Of a stretch of DNA of 64,000 nt, positions 51,756 to 60,413 are shown piece after piece. Within the stretch, counting starts at the first letter, position 1; each line of letters opens with the position of its first letter. The position numbers and the translations under genes are program-made. Source of the DNA: Pleurocapsa sp. PCC 7319 (GTDB taxonomy: Bacteria; Cyanobacteriota; Cyanobacteriia; Cyanobacteriales; Xenococcaceae); the NCBI RefSeq assembly GCF_000332195.1, contig NZ_KB235922.1:4251322-4315321 (forward strand), written 5' to 3'. Below the pieces are notes generated by a model. It was not told the origin of the DNA and searched no databases. It saw nothing but the letters and a program-made list of their open reading frames with translations.

Positions 51756-51826
51756 AGCGGGCGGCGGGAATCGAACCCGCGTCATTAGCTTGGAAGGCTA
51801 AGGTCTTACCATTACACAACGCCCGC
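51756..51826 (-). tRNA. tRNA-Gly (anticodon TCC)
   Basis: A 71-nt tRNA on the minus strand: acceptor GCGGGCG/CGCCCGC, anticodon loop CTTCCAA (anticodon TCC), T-loop GGTTCGAATCCC, no encoded CCA. Discriminator base T (U in the RNA). Confidence 0.95.
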
Positions 51827-52322
51827 AAAACAGCAATTTTTTTATTGCCTTAGCTATCGTAGCATAATTATTTCAAATTATGTCAATCTGACTGATGCAT
51901 CTTCAGTGAGAAATTAGAAGTACAAAGGATCTCAAAAACTACTCAATATCGGCTCCTGCTTCCTCTTCCTAAACTAATTGTCCAACTTGATTTTGGGAAA
52001 ATTCTCTGCATTTCTTTCCCTAAATAATAGCTATTGTGAACAATTCTGTTAAAAAGCTAAAACATTTTCAGGTGAAGTCTTAGTGTAGTAAGCTTAGGAA
52101 TCATGATTAATTTAAACTGAAAGTTTTAATTGCAACTTTTATGCTCTATTTTGTGACCAAAACAGATATTGAGTTCTTACTGATGTTTAATTCACATGAC
52201 AAAGTATTAAGGAAATCAAAGGTCAAAAGCATTAATTTTGGCTAAACATGATTTTTTTTGACTAATTTTTTTCGGAAACAAGGATTTTTTATTATATTGT
52301 GACTGCATGCTTACAAAAAGAC
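51827..52322. other. Gene-free region before the TpsB gene
   Basis: About 500 bp, AT-rich, without a convincing gene, promoter or repeat. Confidence 0.6.
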
Positions 52323-54131
52323 ATGAATAATCATCAGTTTAAATCGTTCAAACGAATCAATTTAATGCTCTTACCAGTAGCTATGCTAACTATGGCTACT
52401 GAAACTTCTGCTCAGGAAAAGGGTAAGACAGACATTGATCGTGTCGATCAGATTTTGTACTTGGCTCAAACTCCAGAATTGCCTCCAGGTGTTAATACGG
52501 ATAATTTACCTCGTTCTCCCCTTCCAGATACTCAGCAGAAACCGAGGATTGTTCCACTGCCACCGATTGAAGACTTTTTAGAATCTCCGCCAAACCAGTT
52601 GCCAGAAGGAGAAGCTCCAGAACTAGAAGTTGAATTCGAAGTTAATAAATTTAAGTTAGAAGGCAATACAGTTTTGAAAGAAGAAGAATTAGAAGCTGTA
52701 TTCAAAAAATATCGCGATCGCCCTTTAACTTTTGCCGATTTATTAGAGTTAGAAACTAAACTAACTAAACTCTACACTAGCAACGGTTATATAAATTCAG
52801 GGGTAGTGATTCCCCAGCAAAATGTCAGTCAAGGGGTAGTCACAATTCAAGCGATCGAGGGTAGAGTTGAAGAAATTAACGTCAACGTTGATGGTCGTTT
52901 AAAAGAAAGCTATATTCGTTCTCGTCTCAGCAGAGGAACGAAATCCCCATTAAATATTGAAGAACTGCAGGAAGCATTACAACTACTACAGCTTAATCCT
53001 TTAGTCGAGAGTCTCAATGCGGAACTATCTGTAGGCTTAAGTCGCGATCGCTGGGCATTAGATGTGGATGTCAATCAAGGAAATGCTTTTGACCCCGTAT
53101 TATTTGTCAACAATAGTCGTACCCCCAGTGTAGGCAGTGTACAACGGGGTTTAGAGCTGAATCATAACAATGTTTTAGGTTATGCCGATCGCTTTAGTTT
53201 TGTCTTTAAAAATACTGACGGCAGTAACGATTTTGATACCAACTATACTATTCCCGTTAACTCCCTTGATGGAACTGTAGGGTTGCGTTATCGCTATGTA
53301 GACAGCGATATTATTGAAGGAGATTTTGACGATTTAGATATCGAATCTCAGACTGATGAACTAGAGTTCACCCTGAGGCAACCGGTCTTTTTGAGTGCCA
53401 ATTCTGAATCGACTCAGGAACTAGCTTTAGGTTTAGAATTTTCCCGTCAAACCAATGAAGTTTCTTTGCGAGATGAACCTTTTCCTGACCTCTCTCCTGG
53501 AGCAGATGAAGATGGCGAGACCAAGATTTCTGCCCTGCGTTTTTTCCAAGATTGGACAAGACGTACTCGTAAAGATGTATTGGCAGCGCGATCGCAATTT
53601 AGCTTAGGGCTAGATATTTTTGATGCGACAGTTAATGAAGGTGCGCCAGATGGTAAATTTGTCTCTTGGCGGGGACAAGTACAGTGGTTGAGGCAATTAG
53701 CGTCCAGCTCCAATATCAATTTACTTCTACGTTCTGATATTCAGCTTTCTGGTGACGATTTAGTACCTCTGGAGAGGTTTAGCTTGGGTGGAGTAGACAG
53801 CGTTCGCGGTTATCGTCAGGATGCCCTACTAGGAGATAGTGGCTTATTTATCTCCGCTGAAGTTAGAATTCCTTTCTATCGTTGGAGTCGGCGACAAAGT
53901 AGTCTTTCAGCAATTCCCTTTATCGATTTTGGGACTAGCTGGAGTAATTCCGATAACGTTAATCAAGATGAAGATACGGTGGTATCGTTTGGAGTCGGGT
54001 TACAGTTAGATCTAAGCGATATGCTCCGTGCCCGTTTAGATTATGGTATTCCCCTAGTAGATGTGGAAGACAGTGGCGATACTCTACAAGAAGATGGTTT
54101 GTATTTTTCTCTGGAATATTTTCCTTTTTAA
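52323..54131 (+). CDS. TpsB outer-membrane transporter (ShlB/FhaC family)
   Basis: About 602 residues with a signal peptide (KSFKRINLMLLPVAMLTMATETSA). A Pro-rich linker and two POTRA domains (about 105-260, FKLEGNTVLKEEELEAVF) follow. The last part is a 16-strand barrel with GGVDSVRGYRQDALLGDSG (near residue 495), the conserved loop-6 motif. It moves TpsA exoproteins across the outer membrane. ATG 52323 or GTG 52299 could be the start. The TpsA-type protein at 60414-62759 is the natural client, with the CHAT gene between. Confidence 0.92.
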   Translation: MNNHQFKSFKRINLMLLPVAMLTMATETSAQEKGKTDIDRVDQILYLAQTPELPPGVNTDNLPRSPLPDTQQKPRIVPLPPIEDFLESPPNQLPEGEAPELEVEFEVNKFKLEGNTVLKEEELEAVFKKYRDRPLTFADLLELETKLTKLYTSNGYINSGVVIPQQNVSQGVVTIQAIEGRVEEINVNVDGRLKESYIRSRLSRGTKSPLNIEELQEALQLLQLNPLVESLNAELSVGLSRDRWALDVDVNQGNAFDPVLFVNNSRTPSVGSVQRGLELNHNNVLGYADRFSFVFKNTDGSNDFDTNYTIPVNSLDGTVGLRYRYVDSDIIEGDFDDLDIESQTDELEFTLRQPVFLSANSESTQELALGLEFSRQTNEVSLRDEPFPDLSPGADEDGETKISALRFFQDWTRRTRKDVLAARSQFSLGLDIFDATVNEGAPDGKFVSWRGQVQWLRQLASSSNINLLLRSDIQLSGDDLVPLERFSLGGVDSVRGYRQDALLGDSGLFISAEVRIPFYRWSRRQSSLSAIPFIDFGTSWSNSDNVNQDEDTVVSFGVGLQLDLSDMLRARLDYGIPLVDVEDSGDTLQEDGLYFSLEYFPF

Positions 54132-54178
54132 ATCTTTTTTATCCCTAAAAAATACTATATTGAGTTCCTGACAAAACG

Positions 54179-56959
54179 ATGAATCTAAAATTAATCTTGA
54201 GATGGCTAGGACAAGGCGTAAACTGGCTAATGAGCCAATTAAGTCAGCTTTATTTTCCTTTCAGATGGAGTAAAACTGCTGTTGGCTTTATGGTCTTAGT
54301 TACCGTTGGCATAATCACTGCCATTACCTTGCCAGCAATGTCTCAAGATGTCAATCAAGTACAGCCCCAAAAATTAGCTCAAAAAGGCAAAGAATATTAC
54401 GAAGCAGGAAAATTAGCTCGAGCAATTAAAACCTGGCAAAAAGCTACAGTAGCTTATCAAGATCAAGGCAACCTTGATGGTAGTAGAGAAAGCTATCTCA
54501 ATACTGCCACGGCGCAACAAGCTTTGGGTCTTTATCCCCAATCCTGCGATAGCCTATTAGGAGCATTTGACCTCACTAATAAAACTAGTTGTAGCAACAT
54601 CATCGAGCAAGCTCAAACTATAGAACCGCAGTTAGAGGGAATCGTTCCTATGACTGAAGAAGCGGAAGCTAAATTTTTACCCGATGTCTCTGATATCGAG
54701 CAATATCCCGATTCTGTAGATAAAGTTACCGGTTTACTTCGTTTTGGTGATTATCTTCGTGAAAGTGGCTACCCCAGAGTAGCAAGCAAAGCCTTAGAAA
54801 TGGGTTTGGAGACAACAAACAGACTTGACGATCCTCTCCAGCAAACTGCCACCTTGCTGAGTTTGGGCAATACGGCTAGAGCGATCGCTATAGAAAAACA
54901 GAATCAGTTTCCTCCACAAACTGTGGTTTTAGATACAATTGCCAACTCTGGTGGTTCAGCAGAATCTGCCTTAACACCCTATCAACCAGCTTTATCTTAT
55001 TATGAGCAGGCAGCCCAGACTTCTCCCAATCAATTAGATGGATTAAAAGCAGAACTAAATGGTCTTAGTCTGTTGCTAGATATCAAAGATTTTTGGCAGG
55101 ATGCGATCGTCGAGCTGAATCAAAATATTAATCTCCTAGAAATTAGCGATCCTGAGTTTCTTAGTCAGATTACAGATGGCTCAGAACGACTGAATCGAGA
55201 ATTAAATCAACAGCTAAACCCGCAAATTACAGCGGCAATTAGTAAAATTGAACCTGAAGTAGATAGTTTTCCCTCCACTCGAGCGGGTATTTATGGCAAG
55301 ATCAATTTTGCTCAAAGCCTAATTCGTCAGGGTAGAACTGACCAAGATACTGCGGAAATTCTGGCTACAGCAATACAGCAATCCCGTGAAATCAATAACG
55401 TAATTGCTGAAGCAGAGGCAATGGGCTATCTGGGCTATCTTTATGAACAACAAGGACAATATGCTGAAGCTAGTCGCTTAACCGAAGGTTCATTACAACT
55501 AGCTCCTACCGCAGAGTATCCTGAAGTCGCTTATCGTTGGAACTCCCAGCTAGGAAGAATCTTAGCCGCCCAAGGGAAACGTGATAACGCTCTTAACGCT
55601 TACGAGGCATCCTTTAACACCATTAAAGCTTTGCGGAGTGATTTAGCAACTACTCCGGTTGAACCAATCTTTCGAGATTATATAAGCTTACTACTAGAAG
55701 AAGAACCAACTCTTCCCCAATTAAATCAAGCTCGTGATGTCCTAGAATCTTTGCAGATTGTTAAATTAGACAACTTCTTCCGCGATCCTTGTTCCCAAGT
55801 AGCAGAAGAACCAGTGGCGATCGATGATGTAGATTCAGAAGCAGCAGTAATTTATCCGATACTGCTTCAAGACCGTTTAGAAGTAATTTTGACACTTCCT
55901 GGACAACCCCTCCGCCATTATGAGACTAAAAATCTGACTCAAAAACAAGTCGATAACACTATTAAAAAACTGCGTCGTCGCTCCCTAACTAATCCTGGTT
56001 TTGCCGAGGCTATTCGTGGTGCAAGAGGTACCGATGAACCAGAAGCAGAAATTGCCAAAATTAAACGCTCTCAAGAAGAATCCCTTCAGGAAGATATCTT
56101 ACCCCTGGCGTCAGAAATCTACAGTTGGTTGATTGAACCAGCAGAAGAAGACCTTAAAGCCAGTGGTGTTAAGACCCTCGTATTTGTTCTAGATGGTTCA
56201 TTGCGTAACATTCCTATGTCTTTGCTTTACGATCAAAAAGAACAACAATATCTAATTGAGAAAGATTATAATATTGCTCTTAGCTCTGGTTTACAGCTAA
56301 CTAATCCTCAACCACTCAAAAGACAGCAGATTAGAGTATTAGCAGCAGGAGTTACCAACGAATTTCCAGCATATCGTTTTCCACCAATTCCTAAAGTAGA
56401 AGACGAGTTAAAAGAAATCAAACGAATTTTCAATAAATCAGAAATTCTTCTCAATCAAGATTTTACAGAAGCTAGCCTTCAAGAAAAATTACAGGAATCA
56501 GATTTTCCTGTAGTTCATCTGGCAACTCACGGTCAATTTGGCTCAACATCTGACCAAACTTTTATTCTCAGTGGTGCTAAAGAAGGAAACCCCCTGATTA
56601 ACGTTAACCGATTTGATAATTTACTCCGGGCTGGGAATTTAAAACGTTCTCAACCGATTGAATTATTAGTTCTCAGTGCTTGTAATACTGCCGAAGGAGA
56701 TAGCCAGGCTATTCTTGGTTTAGCAGGGGTCGCAGTGCGTGCCGGCGCTCGTAGTACCCTCGCAACGTTATGGGGAGCTAATGACGAGGCTACTGCCAAT
56801 CTGATGGGTAAGTTTTACAATAATTTGGCGAATGATGTTCAAATTAGTAAAGCTAGAGCCTTGCGCCAAGCACAATTAGATTTATTGGCAGAAGAAGACT
56901 CTCAGTATCGTCATCCTTACTATTGGGCTCCCTTTGTATTAGTGGGTAATTGGTTATAA
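54179..56959 (+). CDS. TPR-CHAT caspase-like peptidase, membrane-anchored or exported
   Basis: 926 residues: an N-terminal membrane helix or signal (about 35-57), TPR-like helical repeats (about 65-520) and a C-terminal CHAT domain (about 600-926). The CHAT domain has catalytic His in HLATHGQFG and Cys in LSACNTAEGD. CHAT domains are caspase-like proteases. The gene begins 47 bp after the TpsB gene, so the two are likely co-transcribed. The TpsB-CHAT pairing recurs in cyanobacteria; the substrate is unknown. A bidirectional terminator follows at 57058. Confidence 0.9.
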   Translation: MNLKLILRWLGQGVNWLMSQLSQLYFPFRWSKTAVGFMVLVTVGIITAITLPAMSQDVNQVQPQKLAQKGKEYYEAGKLARAIKTWQKATVAYQDQGNLDGSRESYLNTATAQQALGLYPQSCDSLLGAFDLTNKTSCSNIIEQAQTIEPQLEGIVPMTEEAEAKFLPDVSDIEQYPDSVDKVTGLLRFGDYLRESGYPRVASKALEMGLETTNRLDDPLQQTATLLSLGNTARAIAIEKQNQFPPQTVVLDTIANSGGSAESALTPYQPALSYYEQAAQTSPNQLDGLKAELNGLSLLLDIKDFWQDAIVELNQNINLLEISDPEFLSQITDGSERLNRELNQQLNPQITAAISKIEPEVDSFPSTRAGIYGKINFAQSLIRQGRTDQDTAEILATAIQQSREINNVIAEAEAMGYLGYLYEQQGQYAEASRLTEGSLQLAPTAEYPEVAYRWNSQLGRILAAQGKRDNALNAYEASFNTIKALRSDLATTPVEPIFRDYISLLLEEEPTLPQLNQARDVLESLQIVKLDNFFRDPCSQVAEEPVAIDDVDSEAAVIYPILLQDRLEVILTLPGQPLRHYETKNLTQKQVDNTIKKLRRRSLTNPGFAEAIRGARGTDEPEAEIAKIKRSQEESLQEDILPLASEIYSWLIEPAEEDLKASGVKTLVFVLDGSLRNIPMSLLYDQKEQQYLIEKDYNIALSSGLQLTNPQPLKRQQIRVLAAGVTNEFPAYRFPPIPKVEDELKEIKRIFNKSEILLNQDFTEASLQEKLQESDFPVVHLATHGQFGSTSDQTFILSGAKEGNPLINVNRFDNLLRAGNLKRSQPIELLVLSACNTAEGDSQAILGLAGVAVRAGARSTLATLWGANDEATANLMGKFYNNLANDVQISKARALRQAQLDLLAEEDSQYRHPYYWAPFVLVGNWL

Positions 56960-57057
56960 GTATGATTTACTAAACGACTAAGATTTGTGATCATGCTCAG
57001 ATTAAGAAGCTGATAGAGAATTGCTATCAGCTATCAGCATCAAAAACGATACTAATA

Positions 57058-57099
57058 AAAAGCGATCACTCTCTTATGTAAAGGCGATCGCTTTTTTTT
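57058..57099. terminator. Bidirectional HIP1 terminator
   Basis: AAAGCGATC and GATCGCTTT form a stem around a 20-base loop, with T-runs on both sides, between the converging CHAT and desaturase genes. Confidence 0.75.
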
Positions 57100-57126
57100 C
57101 TAATCTAATTACTAAATATTTAAGAA

Positions 57127-57978
57127 TTACATCACGACTTTCTTCGCTAGTCCTAAACTGCGTAATACTTGGATTGCCCACCAGGTCACATCAATTTCCC
57201 ACCAACGTTGACCAGCTTTAGCAACACGAGGTCTGAAGTGATGGTTGTTGTGCCAGCCTTCGCCATAAGCTAGAATGCCGACCCACCAGAGGTTGAGAGA
57301 ACCATCTTCACATTCAAAGTTTTTGTAACCCCAGAAATGTGTAGCAGAGTTGACAAACCAGGTGCAGTGCCATAGAGTTACTGCTCTAACAAAGATACCG
57401 TAGATAACAAAAGACCAACCACCTAAAGCGTATAAGGCAAGACCTAAAGCAATTTGAACCAAGATAAAGTTGTTGTTTAACCAACGATAGTAGGGATCTC
57501 TATCAGTACGGGGGGCATATCTTTTATATTGATCGTAATCGAAGTATTTATCCTGTTTAAACATTAACCAACCCATATGACTCCACCAAAAACCGCGTTT
57601 AGCAGAATAAGGATCTTTGTCATTGTCTTCAGTGTGGGCGTGGTGTAAGCTGTGTCCTGCTACCCAGAAAATAGGACCACCTTGTAATGCTAGTGCACCG
57701 CAGGTTACTAGAATACGTTCTAACCATTTGGGTACTTCCAAACTGCGATGAGTCAAGATACGATGATATGCCAAGCAAATACCAATACTGCCACACAACC
57801 AGTGGAAGAAAATTGCTACCCCCAAGGCAGACCAGGAGAAAAACCAGGGTGCTGATAAGGCTATGATGTGAAAAGCAGCAAAAAAGATTATGTTAACCCA
57901 GCATAATTGGAGCTTTTCCTCTGCTGGTTGAACCGCTGACGATGACTGAATCTTGGGGGCAATCAATTGTTGTGTCAT
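57127..57978 (-). CDS. desC: Acyl-lipid/acyl-CoA delta-9-type fatty acid desaturase
   Basis: 283 residues with the three histidine boxes: HRILTH (near residue 72), HSLHHAHTE (near 109) and HNNHH (near 241). Four membrane helices are visible. The GEGWHNNHH form of the third box is typical of DesC-type delta-9 desaturases, which put the first double bond in stearoyl chains. The gene is divergent from the TetR-like regulator at 58381, which may control it. Confidence 0.9.
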   Translation of the reverse strand: MTQQLIAPKIQSSSAVQPAEEKLQLCWVNIIFFAAFHIIALSAPWFFSWSALGVAIFFHWLCGSIGICLAYHRILTHRSLEVPKWLERILVTCGALALQGGPIFWVAGHSLHHAHTEDNDKDPYSAKRGFWWSHMGWLMFKQDKYFDYDQYKRYAPRTDRDPYYRWLNNNFILVQIALGLALYALGGWSFVIYGIFVRAVTLWHCTWFVNSATHFWGYKNFECEDGSLNLWWVGILAYGEGWHNNHHFRPRVAKAGQRWWEIDVTWWAIQVLRSLGLAKKVVM

Positions 57979-58380
57979 TAATACTTGTCCTAAAGATACT
58001 TTAAGGTTAAGAGCTGAAGAGCCTGTTTATACTAGGTTTTAGCAAATACACCCTTAATACTCTTAGCTTCTGTGACGCTTGCTAGTCTGATATTTAAGAT
58101 TACTTAAATATGTTTTGCAAGTGTCGCTTACATATCGCAGTCTAACAGCTATTAATTTTTAATGCAAGTGAGACTTACATTGTTTTCTGGAAACTGCTAC
58201 TCTAGGCGTTGTCATTATTGATTTAAATAAAATAGAAACAGACATTTGAGCTTATTACCAATGGACAATTGATAAGTGATACTTGACAATTAATTAGGTT
58301 TAAAGCTGAGAGAGTTGTCTATTGTCTGTTATTGAATATTTAGCTTTGCCGAGTTTGCTGAGATATCGATTGAATATTTT
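57979..58380. promoter_or_regulatory. Divergent region with candidate operators
   Basis: Two imperfect direct copies, GCAAGTGTCGCTTACAT at 58117-58133 and GCAAGTGAGACTTACAT at 58164-58180, each contain a near-palindrome (AAGTgagACTT in the second). A related inverted sequence (GTGACGCTTGC) is at 58071-58081. The layout suits binding by the adjacent TetR-like regulator. Confidence 0.5.
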
Positions 58381-59613
58381 ATGTCTAGCCCACGAAAATC
58401 CACCAAAGCCCGTCTAATTGAAGCAGCCCTAGACTTATTTGCTGAGAGAGGAGTTACAGAAACTACTACTAAAGCTGTTGCCGAGCGCGCTCAAGTAAAC
58501 GAAGTTACCTTATTTCGTAATTTTGGCAACAAGTACCGTTTGCTTTTGGCAGTGATTCAAGATTCGGCAGTGTTTGCTAAATTGGTTCATGCGTTAGTAG
58601 AACAGGCAAATGCTAAGGATAGTGTGGCAGATTTTCTCCAGGAGTACGCTCAAGAAAGTTTAAATACCCTAGACAAAGCACCTGATTTGGTACGTTCTAT
58701 TGTCGGAGAGTCGGGTAATTATCCTATTGAAAATCGTCTAGCGTTGGGAAAGGGTCTCGATGAAGCCAGTCGCTACGTGGCAGGGTATTTAGAAGAAGCG
58801 ATCGCTAAAGAAAATTTAACTAGTAATTTGACATCAGAGCAAATAGTCAACCTACTCAACTTTATGCTGATCGGTTATTTCACCATACAGTCTAGCTGCG
58901 AAGGTTATACTCTTTGGGAAGATCAGAATGATTTTTTAGACAGTTTAGTAACCTTATTTTTACAAGGTTCTTTTGCTGGCTCTGACTTTACAAGTGCCGT
59001 TACTGAAACCAGTATTGTTAAAGTAAAGCCAAAAGAAGTAGCCGATTTACCAGCCAGTTTAGTGCGATCGCTATTTCGTAATGCCAAAAAAATGGGGAAA
59101 CAAGAATATGCCTTAGTTTATGTCTTGTTTGGGGCAGGTTTATCGGTTTCAGAAATTATACATTTAGAGCGATCGCATTCTGTAGTTGAACCTCAGCAAC
59201 ACATCTTACAAATTAATTATGGTATTGAGCGACAAGTTCCTCTCAATCAATGGGTGATGGGTTTTCGCTATGGTTCAACATCTACTAATCCCCTAACTTA
59301 TTGGTTAAAAAGTCGTAAGGATGAGCAACCAGCAATTTTTATTAATGATGCAAGTAACGCTATCTCTGAGCCAGAACTACAAACTATTTGGCAAGAGTTA
59401 ACTGCTGATTTATTAACTCCTCAAGGTCAACCTCCCATGATTGAACAAGCTAGACAAACTTGGTGTATAGAAATGTTGATGAAGGGGATGGAATTAGAAG
59501 ATTTGAGTATTTTGAGTGGCATGGAAATTAAGCAGCTACAGAAATATGCCCTTAGAGCCAGAAACAAAGCAGCACTTGAAGCAGCGGCTAAGCTAGATCA
59601 GAAGAAATCTTGA
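58381..59613 (+). CDS. TetR-type regulator with recombinase-like C-terminus
   Basis: 410 residues. The first 60 (KARLIEAALDLFAERG...VTLFRNFGNKYRLL) are a TetR DNA-binding domain, and a TetR ligand-type helical part follows to about residue 200. Residues 225-400 resemble a degenerate tyrosine recombinase catalytic domain (LFGAGLSVSEIIHLER..., RQVPLNQW, ARQTWCIEMLMKGMELEDLSILSG). The first catalytic Arg is replaced by Ser. TetR proteins are usually about 200 residues, so this is a fusion. It is divergent from desC and may regulate it. Confidence 0.8.
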   Translation: MSSPRKSTKARLIEAALDLFAERGVTETTTKAVAERAQVNEVTLFRNFGNKYRLLLAVIQDSAVFAKLVHALVEQANAKDSVADFLQEYAQESLNTLDKAPDLVRSIVGESGNYPIENRLALGKGLDEASRYVAGYLEEAIAKENLTSNLTSEQIVNLLNFMLIGYFTIQSSCEGYTLWEDQNDFLDSLVTLFLQGSFAGSDFTSAVTETSIVKVKPKEVADLPASLVRSLFRNAKKMGKQEYALVYVLFGAGLSVSEIIHLERSHSVVEPQQHILQINYGIERQVPLNQWVMGFRYGSTSTNPLTYWLKSRKDEQPAIFINDASNAISEPELQTIWQELTADLLTPQGQPPMIEQARQTWCIEMLMKGMELEDLSILSGMEIKQLQKYALRARNKAALEAAAKLDQKKS

Positions 59614-59627
59614 GTGACTTTCTCCCG

Positions 59628-59736
59628 GGTGAACGAAAAAAGGTGTGGAGTTAAATAATAGAGACGCTTTAAGTAACGAGTAAAAAGTAACGAGTAACGG
59701 CAATTAAAATTTTGGCCACCGTAAATTTCGCTCACC
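59628..59736. repeat. 109 bp MITE-like element, GGTGAACG family, copy 3
   Basis: Near-identical in sequence and identical in length to the copies at 27779 and 28858, more than 30 kb away. It lies between the TetR and DUF4399 genes. Confidence 0.88.
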
Positions 59737-59813
59737 TCTTTGACCTCTAATGAAGATATTTTTGTTATGATATCTTTACATATCTTAATAAAGTATTAAA
59801 TTGAGAAATAATC

Positions 59814-60257
59814 ATGAGTATTAAAGCAGTATTTGTCAGTATTACTTGCACCTTATTGTTTAGCTTGTTGTCGATCCAGAATGCGATCGCTGCTAATTTA
59901 GTTTCTCATGCTCCTGTTGAGGCGCAAGTATACATTATTGAACCTACAGATGGAGCAACTTTACCTGAAACGTTTACCGTTCAATTTGGTTTATCAGGAA
60001 TGGATCTAGTGCCTGCTGGAGTTGAGCAAGAAAATGCTGGACATCACCATTTATTAATCGATCAACCAGAATTATCTGATTGGACTTCATCATTGCCCGC
60101 CACAGAACAAATTCGTCACTTTGGAAAAGCTCAAACCGAAACAGAACTTACCCTCTCTCCTGGAGAACATACTCTACAATTGGTTTTAGGTAACTATGCT
60201 CACGTTCCCCATGACAACCCCGTAATCTCTGATACTATTACAGTGAACGTTAAATAG
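59814..60257 (+). CDS. DUF4399 secreted protein
   Basis: 147 residues with a signal peptide (about residues 1-26, cleaved near AIA-AN). The mature part is a beta-rich DUF4399 domain (VYIIEPTDGATLPETFTVQFGLSGM...AGHHHLLID...LSPGEHTLQLVLG). A His-rich HHH segment near residue 78 may bind metal. Function unknown. Single gene downstream of a MITE-like repeat. Confidence 0.88.
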   Translation: MSIKAVFVSITCTLLFSLLSIQNAIAANLVSHAPVEAQVYIIEPTDGATLPETFTVQFGLSGMDLVPAGVEQENAGHHHLLIDQPELSDWTSSLPATEQIRHFGKAQTETELTLSPGEHTLQLVLGNYAHVPHDNPVISDTITVNVK

Positions 60258-60413
60258 GTTAAATTTGAGCTGTTAGGGCGATCGCTAATAGTTAATGATT
60301 TAGCAGACTAGAGTTAACTTTTCTTTCGGTTGTGAACAAATCTTCAGATAATATAAATCTCTACCTTTAATTGATTTAAATTTGAATTTAAACCTACCAG
60401 GGAAATTTTAGCA

